Origin: Flavobacterium sediminis | Lineage (GTDB): Bacteria; Bacteroidota; Bacteroidia; Flavobacteriales; Flavobacteriaceae | DNA length: 64,000 nucleotides | Assembly (NCBI RefSeq): GCF_003148385.1 | Contig: NZ_CP029463.1 | Location: 2,604,001 to 2,668,000, forward strand | Direction: 5' to 3' | In this document: one piece after another, positions 17,034-27,300 of the stretch | How positions within the stretch are numbered: position 1 is the stretch's first letter | Layout of the letters: every line of letters starts with the position of its first letter | Position numbers and translations under genes: made by a program | Notes under the pieces: generated by a model | The model's input: the letters and a program-made list of their open reading frames with translations, nothing else | What the model was told of the DNA's origin: nothing | Databases searched by the model: none

Positions 17034-18686
17034 ATGCTTTTAACTTTAGCTATAAAGAACTATGCACTTATCGATTCGTTAGAAATTAATTTCTCGGATC
17101 GTTTTTCCATTATTACAGGAGAAACCGGTGCGGGTAAATCAATCTTGTTAGGAGCTCTTGGACTGGTTTTAGGAAATAGAGCCGATTTAAGTTCGCTTAA
17201 AGATGAAGAACAAAAGTGTGTGGTAGAAGCACATTTTGATGTAAGTAAATACGATCTGAAAAGCGTTTTTGAAGCTAGTGATTTCGATTATGAAGAGGTA
17301 ACGATCATCAGGAGAGAGATATTGCCTTCCGGTAAATCCAGAGCCTTTGTAAATGATAGTCCTGTAAATCTTCAGGAGTTACAAGGCTTGGCTAATTTTT
17401 TATTAGACATACATTCCCAGCACCAAACCCGTGATTTGATCGATGAAAGTTACCAAATACGGATTTTAGATGCAGTTGCTCAAAACAAAGAGCTTTTGGC
17501 TGTATTTAAAAAAGATTTGGGTGTTTTTAAAAAATTACAGAAAGAACTGCAAAGATTACAAGCCGAAAAACAATCTCTTTTAAACGAACAAGAATACAAC
17601 AACTTCTTATTGGAGGAATTGGTTCAGGCTAATTTAAAAGAGTCTGAACAGGAAGAGCTTGAATCAGAGCAGGAAGTTTTAAGCAATATTGAGTTTGTTA
17701 AAGAAAATATCGATAAGGTTTTGGCTTTAGCCAAAGAAGAAGAAATAGGTATTCTTTCTTCAGTCAATGAAGCTAAGAACAGTTTACAGAAATTAGCCTC
17801 GTTGTCAAAAGAATACCAAAGTTTATTTGAGCGAATCAATAGTATTTATATAGAACTGGATGATGTTGTAGAAGAATGTGTCGGGAAGCAGGAACAAATC
17901 GTAGACGATCCGGGGCGATTAGTTTATATTAATGAAAGACTTCAGTTCATTTATAATTTACAAAAGAAACATAACGTAAATACAGTTGCGGAACTTCTGG
18001 ATATACAAAATCAATTAAGTGAAAAAGCGACTAAGTTTGACGCAATTGATTCGGAGATAGATCAGGCAGAAGTGCAAAAAGAGATCGTTTTTAACCGATT
18101 AGAGAAAACAGCCGATGAAATTTCAGGATCACGTCAGCTAACGGCGCCTAAACTGGAACAGGCATTGCTGGAAATTGTAAGACCATTAGGAATGCCCGAT
18201 GCGCAGATACAGTTTGAAATAAAACCACTTGAGCAATTTTCGGAAACAGGGAAAGACAGTGTTAGTTTGTTGTTTTCGGCTAATAAAGGGATGAAACCCG
18301 GTCCGATCAAAAAAATGGCTTCGGGAGGAGAGATGTCGCGTGTTATGTTGGCAGTAAAAGCTGTATTAGCACAGTCAATAGACTTGCCGACGATTATTTT
18401 TGACGAAATAGATACCGGAGTGTCCGGAGAGGTGGCATTAAAAATGGGAGAGATCATGAAAGAGATGAGTAAAAAGATGCAGGTATTTGCCATTACTCAT
18501 TTACCACAGATCGCTGCAAAAGGAAATCAGCATTACAAAGTATTTAAAAATGAAGTAGGGGGAGTGGTGAATTCTGAAATCAAGCAGTTGGATGCAAACG
18601 AAAGAGTTGTAGAGATTGCAGAAATGTTGTCAGGAAAGAATATTACTGACTCGGCATTGGCACATGCTCAGACATTATTAAATTAA
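17034..18686 (+). CDS. recN: DNA repair protein RecN
   Basis: This 550-residue SMC-like ATPase acts in double-strand-break repair. It has an N-terminal Walker A GETGAGKS at 29-36, a DIHSQHQTRDLID segment and a long central coiled-coil region (about 150-370). The ABC signature MASGGEMSRVMLAVKA begins near 428, Walker B IIFDEIDTGVSG near 452, and an AITHLPQIAAKG motif follows. The length matches RecN. It is the last gene of the bamD run. There is no obvious terminator before fabV 40 bp downstream, so some read-through is possible. Confidence 0.96.
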   Translation: MLLTLAIKNYALIDSLEINFSDRFSIITGETGAGKSILLGALGLVLGNRADLSSLKDEEQKCVVEAHFDVSKYDLKSVFEASDFDYEEVTIIRREILPSGKSRAFVNDSPVNLQELQGLANFLLDIHSQHQTRDLIDESYQIRILDAVAQNKELLAVFKKDLGVFKKLQKELQRLQAEKQSLLNEQEYNNFLLEELVQANLKESEQEELESEQEVLSNIEFVKENIDKVLALAKEEEIGILSSVNEAKNSLQKLASLSKEYQSLFERINSIYIELDDVVEECVGKQEQIVDDPGRLVYINERLQFIYNLQKKHNVNTVAELLDIQNQLSEKATKFDAIDSEIDQAEVQKEIVFNRLEKTADEISGSRQLTAPKLEQALLEIVRPLGMPDAQIQFEIKPLEQFSETGKDSVSLLFSANKGMKPGPIKKMASGGEMSRVMLAVKAVLAQSIDLPTIIFDEIDTGVSGEVALKMGEIMKEMSKKMQVFAITHLPQIAAKGNQHYKVFKNEVGGVVNSEIKQLDANERVVEIAEMLSGKNITDSALAHAQTLLN

Positions 18687-18726
18687 AGTAGTATTTTTGT
18701 TTATTAATTACGTAAAAGAATAAATT

Positions 18727-19920
18727 ATGATTATAGAGCCTAGAATGCGTGGTTTTATATGCTTAACAGCTCATCCAGAAGGTTGTGCGCAAAGCGTAAA
18801 AAATCAAATAGAATACGTTAAATCTAAAGGAAAAATTGAAGGAGCTAAAAAAGTATTGGTTATCGGAGCTTCAACAGGATTTGGTTTGGCTTCCAGAATT
18901 ACGAGTGCTTTTGGTAATGGAGCTGCAACAATAGGAGTATTCTTTGAAAAAGAACCGGCAGAAGGGAAAACAGCAACTCCGGGATGGTATAACTCGGCTG
19001 CATTTGAAAAAGAAGCAACAGCAGCAGGTTTATATGCTAAAAGTATTAACGGAGATGCGTTTTCAGATGAAATTAAGCAACAAACAATAGACTTAATCAA
19101 ACAGGATTTAGGGCAAGTAGATCTTGTAATCTATAGTTTAGCCTCTCCTGTTAGAAAAGATCCTAAAACGGGAGTTTTATATCGTTCAGTCTTAAAACCG
19201 ATTGGAAATAAATTCACAGATAAGACTGTGGATTTTCATACAGGTAAAATGTCTGAAGTTTCTATAGAGCCTTGTAATGAAGAGGAAATAGCAAATACAG
19301 TTAAAGTAATGGGGGGTGAAGATTGGATGCTGTGGATTGAAGCAATGAAAGAAGCCGGCGTCTTGGTTGATGGTGTGTTAACCTTAGCATATTCATACAT
19401 AGGACCAGAAGTTACCGAACCGGTTTACAGAAAAGGAACTATTGGTAGAGCAAAGGATCATTTAGAAGCGACTGCATTTGAAATTACTGATGAATTGAAA
19501 GATATTCAAGGAAGAGCCTATGTTTCAGTTAATAAAGGATTGGTAACACAAGCAAGCTCAGCTATTCCTGTAATACCTTTATATATATCATTATTGTATA
19601 AAATAATGAAAGCAAAAGGATTGCATGAAGGCTGCATTGAACAAATACAACGTTTGTTCCAAGATAGATTGTATTCTGGAAATGAGATCCCGACAGATGA
19701 AAAACATAGAATCCGTATTGACGATTGGGAAATGAGAGAAGATGTTCAGGAAGAGGTTAAAAAACTTTGGGCAATTGCTTCTACTGAGAATCTACAGGAG
19801 ATCGGTGATCTGGCAGGGTATAAACAGGATTTCTTAAATTTGTTCGGTTTTGGTTTTGATGGAGTAGACTATTTAGCTGATACTAATGAAGTTGTAAGAA
19901 TTCCTAGTATAAATAACTAA
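18727..19920 (+). CDS. fabV: Trans-2-enoyl-ACP/CoA reductase FabV
   Basis: This 397-residue NADH-dependent enoyl reductase catalyses the last step of the fatty acid elongation cycle. It shows the FabV start MIIEPRMRGFICLTAHPEGC, the dinucleotide-binding GASTGFGLASR motif (from residue 47) and SLASPVRKDPKTG. The extended FabV active-site spacing Tyr-x8-Lys is Tyr234 and Lys243 in YRKGTIGRAK, and the C-terminal FLNLFGFGFDGVDY is typical. FabV enzymes are known to be weakly sensitive to triclosan compared with FabI. A TATTTTTG -7-like element is at 18692-18699. A strong terminator follows. Confidence 0.96.
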   Translation: MIIEPRMRGFICLTAHPEGCAQSVKNQIEYVKSKGKIEGAKKVLVIGASTGFGLASRITSAFGNGAATIGVFFEKEPAEGKTATPGWYNSAAFEKEATAAGLYAKSINGDAFSDEIKQQTIDLIKQDLGQVDLVIYSLASPVRKDPKTGVLYRSVLKPIGNKFTDKTVDFHTGKMSEVSIEPCNEEEIANTVKVMGGEDWMLWIEAMKEAGVLVDGVLTLAYSYIGPEVTEPVYRKGTIGRAKDHLEATAFEITDELKDIQGRAYVSVNKGLVTQASSAIPVIPLYISLLYKIMKAKGLHEGCIEQIQRLFQDRLYSGNEIPTDEKHRIRIDDWEMREDVQEEVKKLWAIASTENLQEIGDLAGYKQDFLNLFGFGFDGVDYLADTNEVVRIPSINN

Positions 19921-19982
19921 GGAAAAATCATTTTGTAGTTATTTTTAGTTGCTATAATTTAACTTTCAGATAGAAATTTGTT

Positions 19983-20010
19983 AAAACCCCATGTTTTTAC
20001 ATGGGGTTTT
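19983..20010 (+). terminator. Rho-independent terminator after fabV
   Basis: A perfect 12-bp stem AAAACCCCATGT / ACATGGGGTTTT with a 4-T loop is followed by a T-rich tract. Confidence 0.92.
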
Positions 20011-20090
20011 ATATTTCAATGTTAAATAAGTGTAAAAGTAATGCTAAAATTTAATAAATTAGCAACGCTTAACAAATTAATAATTATAAA

Positions 20091-23000
20091 ATGAGAAAAA
20101 TTACGCTATTTTTTGCGCTGTTTTTTGTTTTCTTACAAATGAATGCGCAAACAGGTACGGTTTTGGTGGGGGCAGACGACGGTTCGCCTAACACGACTAC
20201 TGGTTACCCAAGTCCATTACAGGATTATTATAAAACAGGTAGGTCTCAATTTTTGTATCTGGCTTCTGAATTATCAGCCTCAGGATTGGTAGCAGGAGAT
20301 ATTACAGAGATCGGTTGGGTAGCTACCTCTATTGGGACCAGTGGTTTGGAAGAGAATTATACAATTTCTATTCTTCAAACCTCTTTAACTGCTTTAACAT
20401 CAACTTTTGAATCAGGAGCTACTGTAGTTTACGGTCCGGTGGATTTTACTCCGACAGCAGCCGGTTCAATTGTTTTTCCTTTAACAACTCCTTTTACATG
20501 GGACGGAACTTCAAATTTGATTATTGAAGTTTGTGCCGGTAATGCATCGGGATCTTGGACTCAAAATGTTCAATGTTCTAATTCAACATTGTCATTTAAC
20601 GGGTCTGTTTATTACAGATCAGATACAGCAACGTCTCCTTGTACAACAGCTACAGGAACTACATCAACTACAAGACCGCTAGTTTCTATTACAGGAAATG
20701 TAGCATCTTGTTTACCACCGACTTTCTTGACATATACAACTTTGGCTTCTGATAGTGCAGTTGTGACTTGGACAGAAAACGGTTCTGCTACTCTTTGGAA
20801 TATAGAATACGGACCAGCCGGGTTTACTCCTGGAACAGGAACTGTTCTAACAGGTGTGTCTAACCCTACAACTATTGGTTCGTTAACAGCAAATACAGAT
20901 TACGATTTTTATGTACAGGCTGATTGTGGCGGTGGTACAGTAAGTAGTTGGTCAGCAGCTGGTTCATTTACAACTTTATGTTCAACATTCACTGCACCTT
21001 GGTTGTATGATGTTGAAACTGCAGCTACGACTACAAGTTCTGTTATTGAAGATTGTTGGTCATCAAATCCTTCGGGAACTACATCGTCATTCCGATGGAA
21101 TGTTGATGGTAGCGGATCAACACCTTCATCATTAACAGGTCCTTCTGGTGCTTATAGCGGAAGTAATTATTTCTATACAGAAGCGTCTTCAGGAACTACC
21201 GGAGATGCAGCGGAATTAGTTACACCTAATGTTGATATCAGCGGATTGACTACTCCTGTAGTTCAATTTTATTATCACATGTACGGATCAACAATGGGAG
21301 ATTTACATGTGGATGTTTATGATGGCACAACATGGACCAATGATGTTGATGTAATCGTTGGACAGCAACAAACTGACGGGGCAGATCCTTGGTTACAAAG
21401 AATAGTAAGTTTATCAGGTTATACTGGAGTGGTTCAGGTAAGATTCAGAGCAATCAGAGGAACTGATTATTATGGAGATATGTCTTTAGATGATATCGAG
21501 TTTACAGAAGCACCTTCTTGTTTTACACCAACTAACTTAGCGGCAAATAACGTTACTTTTAACTCAGTTTTGTTGTCATGGTCAGATTCTTCTGGAGGAG
21601 TTCAGAATGATTATGAATATGTAATTCAGCCAGCAGGAACAGGAACGCCAACAGCTGCCGGAACAGCAGTTACAGGTTTGTCGGTTACGGATTCTTCATT
21701 AACTCCGACTACTGATTACGAAGTGTATGTAAGAGCTGATTGTGGAGGAGGAGATTACAGTGGATGGGCAGGACCTATTACTTTTACAACAGGCTGTGCA
21801 CCGGTTACAGCACCATGGTTATATGATGTAGAATCTGCAGCTACAACTACAAGTTCTGCTATAGATGATTGTTGGTCATCAAATCCTTCAGGAACTACAT
21901 CATTATTCCGATGGAATGTTGATGGAAGTGGATCAACGCCTTCGTCGTTAACAGGGCCTTCAGGAGCTTATAGTGGGGTTAACTATTTTTATACTGAAGC
22001 TTCTTCCGGATCAACCGGTAGTGAGGCAGAATTATATACACCTTTAGTAGATATTAGTGCTTTAGTATCACCAGTAGTTCAATTCTATTATCACATGTAC
22101 GGATCTACAATGGGAGATCTTCATGTTGATGTTTTCGACGGAACAACTTGGACAAATGATGTAGATGCTATCTTAGGTGAGCAACAAACATCGGATACTG
22201 ATCCTTGGTTACTAAAAATAGTAAACTTATCAGGGTATACAGGGGTGATTCAGGTACGGTTCAGAGCTGTAAGAGGAACTGATTTTTATGGAGATATGTC
22301 TTTAGACGATATTGAGTTTACAGAAGCTCCGGCATGTTTCCCGCCTAGTAATTTTGCAGCATCTAATGTTACTGATTCCCAAGTACAATTAGATTGGACT
22401 GATCCTACAGGATTCCAGTATGATTTTGAATATGTAATCCAACCGGCAGGAACAGGTACTCCTACAGGAAACGGAACTCCGGTTGCGGACTTTTCAGTAG
22501 TGGACAATACACTATCTCCGGTTACAACTTATGAGGCTTATGTAAGAGCTGACTGTGGAGGAGGAAGTTATAGTTCATGGGTAGGACCAGTGACATTTAC
22601 TACAGCTTGTGCCGTTTATTCTGTCCCTACGTTAGAAGATTTTACAACTTATGTTCCTGACTGTTGGGAAGAAGCAGATAACGGAGATTTAGTAGCTGGA
22701 CCAGCTTCATTCGGTTCTAGTTCATGGTCTGCGGACGGTTTCGGAAATAATGGTACAACAGGTGCATTTAAGTACAATATTTATACAACAGGTGCAAATG
22801 ATTGGGTGTTATCACCGCTTTATGATATCCCTACAACTGGCTATGAGTTGAAATTTGATGCAGCAGCAGCACAATATGCAAGTACTTCTGCACCAACAAC
22901 AGCGTGGGAAGCAGATGACTATGTACAAGTATTAGTGTCTACCAGTACAGATAACTGGACAGTGTTGTATACTTATGATAATACAAATGTTCCGTCAAAC

Positions 23001-24122
23001 ACAGGTACGGTAAATATCATTGATTTGGATGCTTATGCCGGTATGGTCGTAAGATTTGCATATAGAGCGGTAGAAGGATCGTCAAACGGTTCTGCGGATA
23101 TCGACTTCTCTATTGATAATTTTGAGATTAGATTGTCACCGGTTTTACCACCGGATTGTGCTACAAATGTAGTTGCTACACCTGATGCATCATGTGGTAA
23201 TAATCCAACTGTTTTATCTTGGGATAGTGTTTCCGGTGCGAATGGTTATAAATTAACTATCGGAACTACTTCAGGAGGAAATGATGTTTTAGATAATGTA
23301 GACTTAGGTCTTGCAATTACATATGATTTCACAGGGTTGATTAACACAACATATTACTTTACAGTTACTCCTTATAATGACAACGGAGATGCTGTAGGAT
23401 GTTCTGAAGTTACATTTACTACAACTGCAACAGGTTGTTACTGTGATTCTGTACCGACTTCTAATGATGATTTAGGAATTACGAATGTAACTATTAATTC
23501 AACAGGTTTTGGAACACCGGATGTTACATATTATGATCATACAGCGACATCTGTTGATTTAGAACAAAATGTAACGGCTTCTGTTTTAATTGATTTCGCA
23601 ACAGGTTATACTTACGATACAAATATTTGGATCGATTTTAATGATGATTATAACTTTGATAACGTAACTGAAAAAGTATACACAGGAACAAGCACGTCTG
23701 CTAACCCTACCACACTTGATGCTTCATTTTATTTAGCACCTGGTGCAACATTGGGGCAACATAGAATGCGTATAGGAACAGCTGATTCCGGACAAGTACC
23801 ACCTGATCCTTGTTTTTCAGGTTCTTATGGTGTAACTCTCGACTTTACAGTTAATATCATAGCTCAGTTAAGTGCAGAATCATTTGAATCAAATGGTTTC
23901 ATGGCTTATCCTAACCCGGTAAAAGATGTGTTGAATTTGAAATATTCAACTGAAATTACTGACGTAAAAGTCGTTAATTTATTAGGTCAGGTCGTTATCA
24001 ATAAAAATAATGTAGATTCAACAGATGTACAAATTGATATGAACGATTTAAGTGCAGGTACTTATATTGTAAATGTAACTGTTAATGATGCAGTTAAAAC
24101 AATTAAAGTAGTTAAGCAGTAA
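20091..24122 (+). CDS. Giant T9SS-secreted adhesin-like protein 1 (FN3/MAM/GEVED)
   Basis: This 1343-residue secreted protein has a signal peptide (FFALFFVFLQMNAQ). The modules, by my reading, are an N-terminal beta-sandwich (25-200), FN3 (205-297), MAM-like (300-472), FN3 (473-565) and MAM-like (567-745). FN3 (750-840), a cleaved-adhesin-type jelly roll (840-1020), FN3 (1020-1115) and a GEVED-type domain (1120-1256) follow. The T9SS type A C-terminal sorting domain (1265-1343) contains AYPNPVKDVLNL, LLGQVV and DLSAGTYIVNV. MAM features include VQFYYHMYGSTMGDLHVDV and YGDMSLDDIEF. Such proteins are exported by the Por machinery and attached to the cell surface. Adhesion or matrix binding is inferred; no catalytic motif was recognised. 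Confidence 0.88.
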   Translation: MRKITLFFALFFVFLQMNAQTGTVLVGADDGSPNTTTGYPSPLQDYYKTGRSQFLYLASELSASGLVAGDITEIGWVATSIGTSGLEENYTISILQTSLTALTSTFESGATVVYGPVDFTPTAAGSIVFPLTTPFTWDGTSNLIIEVCAGNASGSWTQNVQCSNSTLSFNGSVYYRSDTATSPCTTATGTTSTTRPLVSITGNVASCLPPTFLTYTTLASDSAVVTWTENGSATLWNIEYGPAGFTPGTGTVLTGVSNPTTIGSLTANTDYDFYVQADCGGGTVSSWSAAGSFTTLCSTFTAPWLYDVETAATTTSSVIEDCWSSNPSGTTSSFRWNVDGSGSTPSSLTGPSGAYSGSNYFYTEASSGTTGDAAELVTPNVDISGLTTPVVQFYYHMYGSTMGDLHVDVYDGTTWTNDVDVIVGQQQTDGADPWLQRIVSLSGYTGVVQVRFRAIRGTDYYGDMSLDDIEFTEAPSCFTPTNLAANNVTFNSVLLSWSDSSGGVQNDYEYVIQPAGTGTPTAAGTAVTGLSVTDSSLTPTTDYEVYVRADCGGGDYSGWAGPITFTTGCAPVTAPWLYDVESAATTTSSAIDDCWSSNPSGTTSLFRWNVDGSGSTPSSLTGPSGAYSGVNYFYTEASSGSTGSEAELYTPLVDISALVSPVVQFYYHMYGSTMGDLHVDVFDGTTWTNDVDAILGEQQTSDTDPWLLKIVNLSGYTGVIQVRFRAVRGTDFYGDMSLDDIEFTEAPACFPPSNFAASNVTDSQVQLDWTDPTGFQYDFEYVIQPAGTGTPTGNGTPVADFSVVDNTLSPVTTYEAYVRADCGGGSYSSWVGPVTFTTACAVYSVPTLEDFTTYVPDCWEEADNGDLVAGPASFGSSSWSADGFGNNGTTGAFKYNIYTTGANDWVLSPLYDIPTTGYELKFDAAAAQYASTSAPTTAWEADDYVQVLVSTSTDNWTVLYTYDNTNVPSNTGTVNIIDLDAYAGMVVRFAYRAVEGSSNGSADIDFSIDNFEIRLSPVLPPDCATNVVATPDASCGNNPTVLSWDSVSGANGYKLTIGTTSGGNDVLDNVDLGLAITYDFTGLINTTYYFTVTPYNDNGDAVGCSEVTFTTTATGCYCDSVPTSNDDLGITNVTINSTGFGTPDVTYYDHTATSVDLEQNVTASVLIDFATGYTYDTNIWIDFNDDYNFDNVTEKVYTGTSTSANPTTLDASFYLAPGATLGQHRMRIGTADSGQVPPDPCFSGSYGVTLDFTVNIIAQLSAESFESNGFMAYPNPVKDVLNLKYSTEITDVKVVNLLGQVVINKNNVDSTDVQIDMNDLSAGTYIVNVTVNDAVKTIKVVKQ
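20986..22330 (+). repeat. Two MAM-FN3 repeat units inside adhesin gene 1
   Basis: The MAM-like blocks at about 20986-21510 and 21790-22330 are very similar at DNA and protein level. Both encode SSNPSGTTS, NVDGSGSTPSSLTGPSGAYSG, shown as NVDGSGSTPSSL, and FYYHMYGSTMGDLHVDV. The high identity suggests recent internal duplication or gene conversion. Confidence 0.8.
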
Positions 24123-24154
24123 ATTCTTTTTAAAGATTTAAAATCTAAATACTA

Positions 24155-24183
24155 AGCTCCATCCGTAAGGATGGAGTTTTTTT
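24155..24183 (+). terminator. Rho-independent terminator after adhesin gene 1
   Basis: An 8-bp stem CTCCATCC / GGATGGAG with a GTAA tetraloop is followed by a seven-T run. Confidence 0.9.
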
Positions 24184-24330
24184 ATTTAATAAACTAATAA
24201 TTGTTAAATAGATTATCTTTTTCTATTTTGTAGTAAAAAATTTACTTACTAAAAGTTAATATGTTTTAAAAAGTGATTTTAAAATATTTAAATATGTATT
24301 TTAGCGCACTTTATTAAAAAAATAACATAA

Positions 24331-27300
24331 ATGAGAAAAATTACTTGTTTTTTAACAATTTTAACATTGCTTGTGACAGTTAATATGTTTTCACAAGCAG
24401 GCTGTGCAGGGGCGGTCTTATTGACACCCGGAACACAGCAATGTGGTAATACTTCTGAAGGAGGTGATACCAATAGCAGTAATCCTTGTTTAGGAAATTA
24501 TGATGGAGGAGATGATTATTTGTTCTATTATGTGGCTTCTGAAACAGGAGAGACTCTTAGTTTTGTATTAACTGGTCATGATGATTGGACAGGTTTTGGA
24601 CTGACAAGTGGTTGTCCGGAGTCTGGTACTGCTACCTGTATGGGATATGCAACTACATCAGGAACAGAAGATATTACTTTTGATTCAGATCCTCTTGTTG
24701 CCGGAGAAACGTATTATTTACAGATTTCTACTTGGCCTTCTCCGCAATCAACAGATTTTTGTTTAACGACAACTTTAATTCCGGCGCCAACATGTTTGGA
24801 TCCTGAGAATTTTATGGCGTCTAATTTGACAACAACTTCTGTAGATCTTTCTTGGACGGCAAATCCAAGTACTCAGAATGATTTTGAATATGTGATTCAG
24901 GCAGCAGGAACCGGAGAGCCTACGGCTAATGGAGTGGCAGTTTCCGGAACATCAGTTTCTGAAACATCATTAAATGAAAATACTACTTATGAAGTTTATG
25001 TAAGAGCTAATTGTGGCGGAGGAGATTACAGTGCTTGGGTTGGTCCGATTACATTTACAACTTTGTGTTCAACATTTGTAGCACCGTGGTCTTATGACGT
25101 TGAAACTGCTGCGTCAACAACAAATTCTTCAATAGGAGATTGTTGGTCATCTAATCCTACAGGAGATTCTTCAGTATTCCGATGGGATATTGACGGTAGT
25201 GGATCAACACCTTCATTCTCAACAGGACCTACAGGTGCCTATAGCGGAAGTAAGTATTTCTATACGGAAGCTTCTTCAGGATCTACCGGAGATATAGCAG
25301 AATTATATACTCCTGATGTTGATATCAGTGGATTGACTACTCCTGTGGTACAATTCTATTATCATATGTATGGAGCAACTATGGGAGAGTTACATGTGGA
25401 TGTTTTTGACGGTACAACTTGGACTAATGATGTAGATGTGATTATCGGACAACAACAAACTGATGGAGCAGATCCTTGGTTGCAAAGAATAGTAAGTTTA
25501 TCGGGTTATACAGGGGTTGTTCAGGTAAGATTCAGAGGAATCAGAGGAACAGATTATTACGGCGATATGTCTTTAGATGATATTGAAATCACGGAAGCTC
25601 CTTCTTGTTATACACCTTTAGATTTAGCAGTAGGCAATATTACATACAATTCTGTTTATTTATCATGGACAGATCCTTCTGGAGTTCAGAATGATTTTGA
25701 ATATGTGATCCAACCGGTAGGAACAGGAGTGCCAACAGGATCGGGAACAGCAGTTTCAGGTTTTTCAGTTACGGATTCTTCTTTAACACCGGCTACAGAT
25801 TACGAAGTGTATGTAAGAGCTAATTGTGGTGGTGGAGATTATAGTGAATGGACTGATTCTGTTATTTTTACAACAAGTTGTGCACCTGCTTTAGCTCCGT
25901 GGTTGTATGATGTGGAATCAGCATCCACAACGACAAGTTCATCTATTGCAGATTGTTGGGTATCAAATCCGACAGGAACTTCGTCACTATTCCGATGGAA
26001 TGTTGATGGTAGTGGATCAACACCTTCATCATTAACAGGGCCTTCAGGTGCTTATAGCGGAACCAACTATTTTTATACTGAAGCTACTTCAGGATTAGCA
26101 GGAGATGTAGCAGAGCTATATACTCCGTTTGTAGATGTTAGTGCTTTAACATCTCCGGCAGTACAGTTTTATTACCACATGTACGGATCAACAATGGGTG
26201 ATTTGCATGTTGATATTTTCGACGGAACAACATGGACAAATGATCTAGAAGTTATTTCAGGAGAACAACAAACGGCTGAGACTGATCTTTGGGAGTTCAA
26301 GGCAGTAGATTTGTCAGGTTATACAGGAATAATCAGATTAAGATTCAGAGCTGTAAGAGGGACAGATTCTTATGGGGATATGGCTCTAGATAATATTGAG
26401 GTAACAGAAATGCCAACTTGTATTCCTCCGAGTAATTTCACAGTGTCAAATGTTTTAGCATCAGAAGCACAATTAAATTGGGTTGACCCTACAGGTTTCC
26501 AATATGATTTTGAATATGTTATTCAGCCACAGGGAACAGGAGTGCCTACCGGTAATGGTACAACTGTTTCAAGTAGTTTCACTGTAACAGATAATTCTTT
26601 AAATTCAAATACAGCTTATGAAGCGTATGTAAGAGCAGATTGTGGAGGAAGTTATAGTGTTTGGGTAGGTCCAATTAATTTTGACACACCTTGTAATCCT
26701 TATACAATTCCTTATTTTGAAGGCTTTGAATCAGGGTATGCAGATGCAACTACTGTTGCTGGTTGTTTGTATCAGGAATCATTGAGTGGATCAGGGGTAT
26801 GGACGGCTAATACTTCAGCGACAAGTTATAATAGAACACCGAGAACCGGTTCTTGGAATGCATATCTAGGATATTCTAATGAAGATTGGTTATTTATTCC
26901 GGTTGAATTGATAGGTGGTACAAGTTATACAGTAGACTTGTATGCGCGTCAAGACGGTGCAAATGCTGCAAATGCAGATATAGCTATAAGCTACGGTCTT
27001 AATCCGGACGATGCTTCGATGACAAACGCGATAGTGGCAGCAACAGGAATCGTAAACGGAGACTATCAACAGATACAGGGTAATTTTACACCTTCAGCAG
27101 ATGGTGTATATTATGTAGGAATAAAAGGAAACATCAATAGTGCTCCATGGTATATTTCATTGGATGATATTTCTATAGATCTAACTCCTGCCTGTCAACC
27201 ACCTTTTAGTGTAGTTGTAAGTAATATTACCGATACTACTGCAGATTTTACTTGGGGTGCAACTACAGGAAATTACGAATATGTATTAGATAATAGTGCA

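Noticed and set aside
20986..26415. Repeats in the adhesin genes as CRISPR or mobile elements
   Set aside because: The repeats are coding, in frame and of domain size, with no spacers or transposase genes.
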